Shown piece by piece: positions 11,901 through 22,258 of a stretch of 64,000 bases of DNA (its first letter is position 1; each line of letters opens with the position of its first letter). The notes under the pieces are model-generated. The model was not told the DNA's origin and searched no databases. It saw nothing but the letters and a program-made list of their open reading frames with translations. The stretch covers positions 390,151-454,150 of the forward strand of contig LUVW01000010.1 in NCBI GenBank assembly GCA_001661515.1, given 5' to 3'. Origin of the DNA: Capniomyces stellatus (Eukaryota; Kickxellomycota; Harpellomycetes; Harpellales; Legeriomycetaceae). The position numbers and the translations under genes are program-made.

Positions 11901-12230
11901 AATCAATATCACAAATAGTCACACATGCCCTTCCATCAGCTCGAATCGGTATATGGTATATTTAACACAGAGGTACAAATAAATAGAAACACTCACTTTT
12001 GAAAGCAAAACCTCCTCCTTTGCTGTCAATAGGTTATATGCTGAAGAGTCTGCCAGCACCCTTTTAACCATTGGAAGAATATCTGAATGTGAGAACACTG
12101 ACGCTTTCGATTGACGTCCAAATGTTTGGTAAGAATCATTACTGATGTACTGGCTTAAGGTTTGGATGTTTCCCACCTTGGTGTTTGGGTCATCGTTGTA
12201 GTCTAGTTGCAAACTCTCAACTCTACTCAT
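5923..12230 (-). CDS. four-exon orphan protein of 1,952 aa
   Basis: Exons run 12230-11997, 11861-11408, 11229-8890 and 8753-5923. All junctions keep phase: donors GTGAGT, GTACTT, GTAAGG; acceptors TTAG, ATAG, ATAG. Translation starts MSRVESLQLDYNDD. Residues about 55-330 are helical and charged, with probable coiled coil, including an LAKTRTALKHTIEKMDS segment and a compact block FYGIFNPVTGVFTINKQFG. The rest is Ser/Asn-rich and probably disordered, with an Asn-Pro dipeptide run near residue 780 and a basic C-terminal end containing SPKTIISSMRKGS. There is no signal peptide or membrane segment. I do not recognise the family. It is convergent with the CENP-B-like gene, with 185 bp between the stop codons. 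Composition suggests a regulatory or scaffold protein, but no function can be assigned. Confidence 0.75.
9547..9600 (-). repeat. GGGTTT hexamer run encoding Asn-Pro repeats
   Basis: Nine or so copies of GGGTTT on the plus strand lie inside exon 3 of the orphan gene and encode Asn-Pro dipeptides on the minus strand. A degenerate Thr/Pro/Val-rich array follows to about 9,700. Confidence 0.85.
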
Positions 12231-15200
12231 TGTTTTGCTTTGAAATACCTTTTGCTATACCTACTCTACTTTTACTAACTTGTTTGACTTTTACTAGCTT
12301 GATTGACTTTTACTAGCTTACTTTGTCAGTAAAAGTTACTGCAAACAGTTAAGATATTATACGTGTTTATATCTCTGTGTGTGTGTGTCAATTTTGAATA
12401 TTATTGTGCTCTATTGTAGTACTGTCTATGTAGCTACATTCAAAAAAGAAAGCAAGTTAAAGAATAAGTAAAGTTTAACGTGTCGTCTTTGTTCAAAGAC
12501 GCTCGATGGTAATTTCCCCCCTTTTTTGTACCTTTTTTGTGCCTTTTTTGAGTATCTTCTTAATAGTGTGTATCTAGACGGCTATACAACAATCCTACGG
12601 TTTTAGTAATATTTTAATAGGAAAAAATAAAAAGTAAAGATAAAAGGTGAAAGGCAAGACTTGGATTTGCTAAACTGGCTATCTAATAAAATGAATCTAA
12701 CCAGAGCTATGTAAATACACTGCTTATCATACTCTTTAGCCAAAGCAGAATGTAAAGTAAAAGAGAAAAGTAAGCAAAGCTTTACCAACTGGAGTATATA
12801 TCTCTATTAACCTGCAACACTAATTTTTTTTTATTTATTTTTTTTGCCTCTTGTTGTGTTGATTGAACTTTGCAACAAGTAAATAAATTCGAATAATTCA
12901 TCTCTTTAGTTTAATCTCAGCACTTTGTTGACTACCTTTCTTTTCTCGTAAAAAAAACCTTGTATTAGTAAGTTGGACCTGTGTTCGCAACTAGTTTTTT
13001 ACACAGATTTAACACACTTGCTTTCGAATTACTTTAGCTTGGTTAATTAAACAAATTATACTGTTATTATTGCATCTATATTTATTATTAGTTACACTAT
13101 TATATAAAATTGCATCAAAGACAGGAAACCTTCTAGTTTTCAGACTTTTATCATCTTATTACGAGCATTATTTTCTTAATTCGGAGTATTTCTCCCAGTT
13201 TGTAACCTCGATACTGTTTTCTTCTCAACGGTTACAACCTTTCTATTTTTAATTTATATTAATTTCGTGGCATTTCTCTAAGCAAATTGGAAATTAAAGA
13301 TCTAAATTCTTTAAAGTATTCAATTAGGCTTTAAAAACGTAAATCCAGATTTTATATCTTTTGTCTGCTCATTTTTGCTTACATTTGCAATTTAATTTGT
13401 TTTTTTAATTCTGGCTAATATTGTTTTTTAACATCTTCGCTTTTTGCTTCTATCCTTTGCTTATTAATTTGGTACCTTTTTTATTATTTTTTTGCATTTG
13501 CTTTTTTTCAGTCAATTTTTTACTTTTTCCAGATAATTTTTTTCATTCGAAATTACCATTCATTATTTAAACCAAACCACTCGGCTGATATTACCTTCTT
13601 GACTGGACTTGCATTTTTTTTTTTTTGTAAAAGAGTTTATTGAAGCTTCTTTTAGTCTTTTTACCTCTTCATTCCTTGCCTTAAACCCACCCCAATTGCT
13701 AATTTAGTCTAAAATGCTATCTAAAAGGTCTAGTGGCTATATACACCCATTCGTTGATATTTATATCAACCTTAGTATTCATATTCTACAACATAACTTA
13801 TCATGTGCAACAAAACACCACTATCACACTTTTTTTTCTTTTGAAGTTTTAAAAAACTAAAAGTGAATTAAAAAAAACGCCAACTGGCCCAAAAGCAAAT
13901 AACCAGAATTAGTATTCTTGCAACACCCGAACCATCAGACTTTGACTATTATACATCAATACTTATAATTCCCGACACATTAACTGGTCTCTCGTTGTGT
14001 TTTACTTTAAAGTACTACAGATTACCACGTCTATATGCCTTTTCATCTTGACAGACTGTTACCACTATAAACCACTACTATGCGCTTTCAAGCCCCACTT
14101 CTTTTATCTGACTCGCGGCTTTGATTTCCATACTTTCTCCTTATTTATAACAAAAACACAGACTCGAATCTTGACAAAAACTAAATCGCTTTCTATATCC
14201 CTTTCATTCCACGCCCATCGCTAACCAGTGACTATTCCATGAATACCACTCATGCTATACAACATTTGCGCTTACAAATCAGTCAAGGTCCTTGAAAGTA
14301 AACAATAATTACTAATGTTTTTGATTTCTTAAACTTTGATTATAAAATATAATCTATAAGTTCTCATAACTCAATTGGAATATTTCAGATTTTAACCCCC
14401 CTCCCCCCCCCCAGTTGCCAACACCAAATGTATATTAATTGCGTCTTTTTTTTTACATTTACTATTACATGTTTACAATTGCTACAGCCTTGTAATTGGT
14501 CTTTATTTATGGACAAACTTGTCATGTTGATTAACGCATTTGACTTTAATTATTCAATTATAAATGTAAACAAAAGGCTTAAATGCGATTGAATGGCCAG
14601 AGCACCAAGTCGTACCCATGCCATTTCGACCTCGACAGCTGCTCTCGTCGCTTTCTTCTACAAACATTTCGAAATTTGGGGAATAAAACTCATTATTTAT
14701 CAACTAGATTCATATATCTAACTGATCCTTTTTAACAAATGTTTTTAATTTAACGCTTTTTTATTGTTATTTTTTTATTAATCATTATTTTGTTGAAGAT
14801 TATTTGGTTGTTTTGTTTACATATTTTTTAATGCAATTGATAACATTTTGTTGTTGAATTAGCAATTCAAACTCAAAAAGCAATATTTTTGCTTTATTGC
14901 TATAATTTTTATATAATAGTTTGTTTTTGCAAGTTCAATTAATCCCAAGCCAGGCTAAATTGGCCCATTTGAGCTGATATTAAATAATGGCTGTTGCAGT
15001 CCTAATTAAATGCTTTTCACAAACAAGCCAAAGTGGTGTTAACATGCTAAATATAATTTTATACAAACTAAACCCGAATCGAGTCATAAAGCCTCCTACA
15101 GTATCTATGCTATTGAGAGAATAAATAAACAAAACAGTTCGAATAGATAAAGTAAACAAGAATACTGGCCTTGGTTTGCGAACCTACAACTTTAAACTAA

Positions 15201-17403
15201 CATTGATTCTAAATGCAGGATTCGCATATATTTACTTTCACATCCCTAATTCAGCTCAAATGTAAACGGTGGGACTAAGCTGCTTCTACTACCACTGCAA
15301 ATAGATATGACTGTCAACACAGAGTTTAAGCCAGTATCAACTGTTTGGTCCTTTCAGCTGATACCCGCCACTGAAACAAAGGAGTTGGTCCAACAAATAG
15401 CACACTAGTAAAAAGAAGAAAAAACAACTAAATAGGTAATATTGCCAACTTGGGGATTGCTGTAAATTAAGCTTGTCTTATTTTTTAATGTACCTAATGC
15501 TTGAAAATTAACTTGATTAGCTAGTAGCTTGTTCAACGGTTACTCGCGTTAAATTAAGGCAATGGTTGGCCTATTTTATTGAACTTTTTGGTAACACGAG
15601 ACAACTCCATTAGAGCAAATTGCTTTTCTTCCTTGTTAAATCAAAAAAAGCAAACTTATCAAATACAAACACACATTTGCAATTTACAACGTCTAAACTG
15701 CTTGGAAGTCTGGTTGACAGAATTTCCAAAATAACAGGAGCGACACGATTATAACAGTGTAGAATACGATGGTTAAAACATGCAATTAATTTCGATAAAA
15801 TGTACTCTTTCCAAAAAGAAAGAAAAGTAGCATAGCCTATTTGAATAACACAACGTTAACTCGATACTCAGCGTCAGTGTCAATGTCAGCATCAGCGTCA
15901 GAATCAATGTCAGCATAAGCATAAGCATCAGCATCAGAATCAGCACCAGCATCAGCGTCAGCACCAGCACCAATCGAAAAAGGGAAATCGAAAAAATGAG
16001 AATCGAGATATTTTAAAACATCTATATTGTCCGACTTTGGAGTCCAAACTTAGTGTTTACTAGCAAATTGGAGTTGCAGTGGTACATAATATATTGTCAG
16101 AATAATTGAACACGAAATTATCTCTGTTTAACCACAATATTTTTATAGTGTTGACTGTTTATTTCAAAACAATGTGTAATATATAATGAAATAAAAAGTA
16201 TTAATGGCTTGGATTCTGAGTGTAATATAATATGCTGGATTTTGAGAGTTCATTGTCGAACTTTCCAGGCCATCCAGGTTTCTCATAAAATCAAAATAAA
16301 TTGCAGGATCGTCAACTAAAACCAACTACAAGTCAGTTATTAAAAAACCACGAACTTTGTTTCTGCTCCAACAGCGATAAAAATAAAAAAATAATGCCAA
16401 TTTCAACGGAAAAAAAAAACAAAGCTATTAAAACTGATTAGTTTAAAATCTACGGCAGTTGATTGATTCAAACTTTGGCTAAAGGTGATATCATTTGGGT
16501 AACTGATTAAGTTTTATTATATCCTTGCTATTTATCAATTTGTACGTATTTGTATCTCTTTAAAGTTCACAAGCTTGTTTAATTGTTGAAAAATAAAACA
16601 GTTACTGACCAAAAGTTGCATTAAATTGCACTTTTAATTGTAAATTAGCTTCTTGTTTAGTTTACACAATTTAATAATACCATTTTCACTTGTTTTTCTT
16701 ATTTAAACCAACGGAAATACTAAAAAGTTGACCAACAAAAATTTCTACTCCTTCTAATCTTTCTGTTTATAAAATATTCCACGTTTATTCAACAACTTGA
16801 TATCTTTTAAGCCTGCGATTTAGAAACACGCACAATTTCTACCTTTGTTTCTACCTTTGTGTTTCATAGCCACTATTACACAGGGCTACAATTGTTCTAC
16901 CTTCGACACTTTAGTCACCTCACAAAGTGCATAAAATTCACAGATAGTTTTAGAACTTAATACAACCAAACACATCATACTGTGCCGTTAAAGTGCCACC
17001 AGTTATTTGTATCTAATAGTATTCACAAGAATAATAGTTGCAACTTACTTTTATTTTTCATTCGATTCTTTAAATACTTGATTTGATTTATGTGATTTAT
17101 TGAAAACAGAATCAACACATATCAATCCTTGAATACTTTTTTATTGAAATCAATTCCACCATTATTTTCCACTAGAATTTCCTTTATTTTCTATTTAGTC
17201 GACCCAGGACAGGTATTTTCTAACACAGCATTCCCCCTATTACTATTACAATGTCAATATACATGACCATACAAATACCATTTCAATGTAAACGTCGCCT
17301 AAATGTCCAAATTGTCTTTCCTTATTTGTTTTATTATTATTGAAACTGTTTCTCCTTATTTGACTACCCAGATCGACAGCTTTTTCTTTTATAATTTATA
17401 TTT
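12231..17403. other. gene-poor AT-rich stretch
   Basis: About 5.2 kb with no gene I can support. It is dominated by T and A runs, with a poly-C tract at 14397-14413 and a CAG/CAT-type hexamer array near 15868-15972. A GC-richer patch at about 14590-14680 is open in several frames but too short to assign. The first few hundred bases probably hold the promoter of the orphan gene. Confidence 0.5.
15868..15972. repeat. imperfect CAGCAT/CAGCGT hexamer array
   Basis: About seventeen imperfect hexamers of the form CAGCAT, CAGCGT, CAGAAT or CAGTGT lie in tandem in non-coding DNA. No supported gene overlaps it, unlike the other hexamer arrays of the window, which are coding. Confidence 0.8.
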
Positions 17404-17562
17404 ATGATCAAAGCTATTGACCTTGACAGGACTTTAATATATTGGGCCGATTCTAATGAAGCTGGTCCCGATTTTGCCTTGAGTAAATTCTTGTTGAAAA
17501 TGAACAGCTCACCAAAGAAAACCCCGCAATTTAAAAATTGTTACTGGAAGATTGCAAAATGA
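17404..17562 (+). CDS. possible small protein, 52 aa, unknown
   Basis: An ATG-initiated frame (MIKAIDLDRTLIYWADSNE) ends at a TGA after 52 codons. It sits in otherwise stop-dense AT-rich DNA and has a mixed, soluble-protein composition (Asp, Glu, Lys, Trp, Cys). The opening DLDRTLIY resembles the Asp-rich start of HAD-type hydrolases, but the rest does not continue that fold. It could be a small gene, an exon of a spliced gene or chance. I see no clear splice partner. Confidence 0.3.
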   Translation: MIKAIDLDRTLIYWADSNEAGPDFALSKFLLKMNSSPKKTPQFKNCYWKIAK

Positions 17563-18067
17563 ATTTCAAAAGCAGCAATTCAAGTTTTAATTTTGTATCA
17601 ATTATGGATTATTCCTCTTTTTTTTGGCACATATCAGTAGTTGGGAGTAAGCCAACAGAGCAGGATACCTAGTCAAACAAGTATGGTAATCAACCAGCAG
17701 TGCGGTCTGATTTTTGAAATTTTTAAAATGTAAAGTTATATTCGTTTGTTGCTTGCCTTACGCGTATAAACTATGCTAGTTCAGACATTTTTATAGTTGC
17801 AGTGCTTTCTTATTTAATCGAGCCATTTTCTTCCAGCATACTCTTCTTTACAGCCTAACCAAGACTCTTTCCAAAAGCTAAAAGCAATGATGAATCGTTT
17901 ACATGAGCAGTATATCGGATCAACGCTTAAAGTGTAAAAAGTGTATTATACGCAAGTCTAGCATAAAAAAATAATCTTGATAGTTAACCTAAAGGTGCAA
18001 ATTTAGTAATTTGGTTCAGCTCATAACTCAAAGTAGCCTACATGTTTGATCAAAATAACTGGGTAGA

Positions 18068-19911
18068 CTAAATCCAGGTCAGCTTTATAATTTCTCGGTG
18101 GACACCGCCTGTAGATCTCCATACGGACTCAGACCGCATCTCTCCTAAACTATCCACCAGCGTTCTGAAAGACAATATACTACCTGTTAGTCCAAAATAC
18201 ATGGATTTGGCGGCAACGTATGCAGCAGGTTGAAGCTCCGAGTTATCCTTGCTACAATCACTGGCTGTAGGCACTCTAAGAGAGGACTTGATGCAGTTGT
18301 AAAGCGAAAGTTGTGAGTCGGCATCGTAGATAGTTTCACTGGTTAAAATCATGTCATAGCTATTAGAGCCCGAGTGTACAATCTGCGACTCCAAAGCAGA
18401 CCAACTTCCTGAGAAAAATTTCGTTCTAAGTATAATCGGTGCTGAAGGCTTGTTGATATCACCATATTGTTCGGATACTATTTTACAATCTGCTTGAGAA
18501 ATATCGTCTTCAGTTAGCTCGCGAACATCAGGCATCGATTTCCTGCTGGTGTGCTGAGACTTGATCCCAAACAAAGCCTGGCCTCTGCACTCGTCAATAT
18601 CTACTTCATACTCGTCAGCCTTCTCGATCAAATAGCCTGTTGACAAAATTACAATTAAAATGTTTAACAAGTTTATCAATATCGTCGAAAGATCTTATAT
18701 GCATTTTGCATGTGTCCAACACAACCCAATAAAAGCCAAGTAAAGTCAAATCGAGTCGAGTTTATGTATTTATATAGGTTCACGCTCTTCTCTGACTATT
18801 CCTTACCTTCTTCGTCAAACTTATCCATTGCATCAGATCTGTCGGGTATAAAAGCCTTCAATACAGTGTTGAGCAGTACATTTGGAATAGTCACATACTC
18901 AATTACATCTTTGTTGTAGTCTTGCATATGAACCTGTGAATGCTGGGTTGTTGAAAGAATATGAAGCGATGGAAGCGCAGACCCGCAACCAAGCTCCAAA
19001 ACTTTAATGTTCTCTAAGCTCTCTTGTGGAATTACATCATTTATAAAATTTATAAGGTCAACAGAGCACTCCCATGTTTTGAGACCACCTAATCAAATTA
19101 TCATCATAAGAAAGTTTAGCCGCGCAAATAAAAATACAAATACAAACACAAATACAAACACAAATGCAAATATAAATATAAATACAAAGTAGACACATCC
19201 AAATCCAATTACCTTCATAGGTCCCTCGGATGATATCGGTGATCCCATTTGCGCTGATCAGTGCTTTATGCATCCCGAGTTCAGCATTGGTGCCAGCTCT
19301 CTTTTGAGAGGCATTTACATCCAATTCTGTAGCAACCTCTACGTCCATCTCGTTTGATATATTGCTATCGTCAAGTACTATTTCCTCCTCCTGTAGAACC
19401 TGAAACATGACATCAGAAACTTGCCTCTTGTACAAGACTTTATCCTTAGAGCTACCATAGACCATCTTCGAAGCTGAAATCGAGTTGACGTTCTGTTTGA
19501 CACAATACATAAATTATTTTAACAAATCAAGATATTGTGTGTATCCCAGTCTCTTAACCCAACAAAACCAAAATAATAGTATGCTTCAGCCATCTAAAGT
19601 AATAAATGCCTATACCTTCAAGTCAACACCAATCTCATTGATCGGCTCGTTATACACCTGCACGGCCTCTGGCCCCACCCCACCCTCCATAACTTTAACG
19701 GGCAGAGTTTCTAAATCTGTGTCAATCTCATGATCGTCTAACTTTTGCATGCAAAAATGGGTTGCGAAATTGTTATCTGTTAGTTTTCCAACACGCGTTT
19801 TAAATTTTACCAAAAACTTAATAAAGCTTGATTTGATTTGTAGCGTTTATGTTCGTGATTCTCACTTATACTTTAAATTTCGCTTACCGTAAAATTAAAA
19901 CTAAATGACAT
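18068..19911 (-). CDS. HPM1: histidine protein methyltransferase (METTL18/Hpm1)
   Basis: SAM-dependent methyltransferase that in yeast and animals methylates a histidine of ribosomal protein uL3. Five exons: 19911-19888, 19741-19616, 19492-19213, 19088-18807, 18636-18068, giving 426 aa. The 24-nt first exon encodes MSFSFNFT, matching the conserved family N-terminus, and joins in phase to LDDHEIDTDLE. The core shows GLKTWECSVDL, the SAM-binding VLELGCGSALPSLH, then FFSGSWSALESQIV, YDMILTSETIYD, and the C-terminal family signature AAKSMYFGLTGSILSFRTL and MRSESVWRSTGGVHREI. Length is slightly above yeast Hpm1 (377 aa). The exon 2 acceptor AAAAG is unusual but is the candidate that keeps the frame. 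Probable location is cytosol and nucleus. Confidence 0.93.
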
Positions 19912-21020
19912 TTCTTGAAAAAGTAATTGAATACCTGTATCGTTCTACTGTTGTACTTTTGTTCAGAATACCTTTATGTTTCAAAAGAGTTAACCTATGC
20001 TGTTCAATTATACCTTTACTATTCTTTACATGAATCTCGATTTAATTTCGAGAAAAATAACTTTTTATTCTTTTTTATTAACCGGCTCGATTTTCTTTTT
20101 TTTTTTTTCCCATTTTCTTTTTTTATTATTTATTTCGATTCTTAATTATATTAGATCCATTTTTTTTAATGGTGCCTTTTGTAAGTTTTTTCTCTTTGCG
20201 AACTTTATTTCAAGACATAAATACTATCAATTTCAACTATTTTTACCTTGAAAGTTGGTGAATGAATTTTTAAATCCGATTGGCTCTTTTTTTGATTTTA
20301 TTTTTATTGAAATAACTTTTTTTTAATCATTTTTTTGGTGAAAGTTGGAGAGTTTTTTTTTCGAAAGACATTGATAATAACTGCAGATTGGCACAAGTAC
20401 ACGCTTTCATACCCAACATCTTTCTATATAAGACTAAAAATTATAATAGACTGAAAATACTAATAGACTAAAAAAAGATTATTAATTAATATCATATTCA
20501 CTCTCGTCCCACTACAGATAAACATGTCTTGATGACTTTATATCAAAGGGGCTGGTGATATAATAATACTTTCTAGTTTTAGCAATCAGACTGTGCGTAT
20601 TAAAGCCAGGAGTGAGGCTGCTGCAAGCGTCATCAAGACTGAGTACTTGGGTTCTTTCTTTTGGATAACAAACGCTTTAATCTTTAAGTACACATAACAT
20701 TATAGTATTAATCAATGCTTTAGAGGCTGCACTATGCTAAAACCAAAATATTATGTTTTTTATTAAAAGAAATGTGTATTTAACAAGTTAGTAATTCGGT
20801 AATAAAATACAAGTGCTATTGGATTGCAGTAACAAAAGTATATATACGTATATATAAATGATGCTAATTGAGTGCCCATAGCACAGTATGTGCTATGTGT
20901 GTTTGAGTCAAGTCATGCGTGTTTTAATGAGGTTGGTTAAGTTAAGCCAATGTTGAGTTTTTTTTTTTGGTGTTGACGAATGGGCTCACTAGTACACAAT
21001 ATACACGTTTTTAAACTTGG
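19912..21020. other. intergenic region with an interspersed repeat
   Basis: T-rich DNA upstream of the HPM1 start, followed by a repeat copy at 20366-20538 that matches a second copy near 62.4 kb. An 11-bp sequence GTCTTGATGAC at 20526-20536 reappears inverted at 20629-20639. I see no gene. Confidence 0.5.
20366..20538 (+). repeat. interspersed repeat, copy 1
   Basis: About 173 bp sharing long matching blocks with the reverse complement of 62331-62565. The blocks include AGACATTG, TTGGCACAAGTACA, TACCCAACATCTTTCTATA and GTCTTGATGACTTT, in the same order and near-equal spacing. It carries a TATATAAG element. It may be a non-autonomous transposon, a solo LTR remnant or a dispersed promoter-like element. 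Confidence 0.75.
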
Positions 21021-22258
21021 TCAGTTCGTTGTAGGCAAATCAATGCTTTCTGGCGATGGATAGGTGACTTCTTTAAAATAACTCGAGTACTTTTTCTTTA
21101 CCTCATAAGATGAATCAACTGGAACTGGATGTTTGATAAAAGAGGTACTGTGTTTGTTTAGCTTGTTGGATACGTCAAGTTTTGATTGCCTTTTGTACTT
21201 AAAGTCGTCAATTTTCAACTTGTTCTGGAATTCGACGCTGTTGATATTTTCGTTTGAGTAGTATTTTTTATACTTCATATCCAGTTTGCTACTCATCCTA
21301 TCTTCATATACCCTCCTCTCATATTCCTTAACGTACGACTCAATATGGGCCAATTTTGACGAGGACCTTTTAGGCAGCGTGGTAATTTGGCTCTTGGGTG
21401 CTAAAAATTGTAACTGGAGATATTTCCCTAGATTTTGTATCTGTTTTCTATACACCAGGAGCTCAAAGTTTACCAGAAATAAAAATTCCATCTCAAGATT
21501 GTTGAGCTCTAGGGTTGAAATCCCGCCTATCTAAAATTTATTCAGTTTTTTTAGTTCTACACTTTCCCCAAGCGTTTTTATGGTTGGGGGGGGGGGGGAC
21601 CACGTAATTCGATATACAACATGATCAGGGACTATGAAATTATGGCGTAAGTAGACTGCCTAGACCAGCAAATACTTACTTTGGCATATCTTGAATTGTT
21701 GTAAAATATGTCCGAGTTGAACTTGTGTGCGATTACAATTGCTGTTATGAGCAATCGGTGTACATTTAATGAGTTTATACAAAACGTGGAATAATACTTT
21801 TTTATCTCCAAATGAGCTTTCTTTAAAACTCTTGGTTTCTGGTGGTGCTTTGAAAAGTTGCTAGAGCTGTATTTATTGGGTGAAACATATTTGTTATCGC
21901 ATGTTGCGTTTATAGAACAGTGGTCCTGTGGCTGCTGATCTAGTTGAGCAATAATCTGCGACACTCGTTCAAAATACACTATAACTGACAATAGCACATC
22001 CACGTTTATGTTTGTGAAATACACTATTCTTCTCAAGTAATCATAGATTGTTATCTTGGGCACCGATTCTGAATTGAACGGCGTGATATCGCTCTTTGAT
22101 TTAGTATCACCACAACCTGACCTTTTGTCATTGTTGTTTATAATCTTTTCTAAAAACGAGCTCATCAAGAGCATTGCATCCTGAATCGAAAGCTTTTCAA
22201 TATCAAATACACCCTGCTCATCGTTTTCAAATAGAGTACTTTTATGCGGCTTAATCAT
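21021..22258 (-). CDS. PHO80-type cyclin
   Basis: Two exons, 22258-21680 and 21530-21021, joined in phase by a GTAAGT donor and a TTTTAG acceptor; 362 aa. Residues about 70-235 carry the cyclin fold. DYLRRIVYFTNINVDVLLSVIVYFERVS precedes an insert of roughly 40 residues rich in Ser, Asn and Lys, followed by LNVHRLLITAIVIAHKFNSD and, across the intron, RYAKIGGISTLELNNLEMEFLFLV. These match the PHO80/Pcl6/Pcl7 subfamily, in which the GGIS segment follows the helix that contacts the kinase. Such cyclins partner Pho85/CDK5-type kinases in phosphate, glycogen or cell-cycle control. The C-terminal 90 residues are Lys/Tyr-rich and unassigned. The specific partner and role are inferred from family only. 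Confidence 0.88.
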
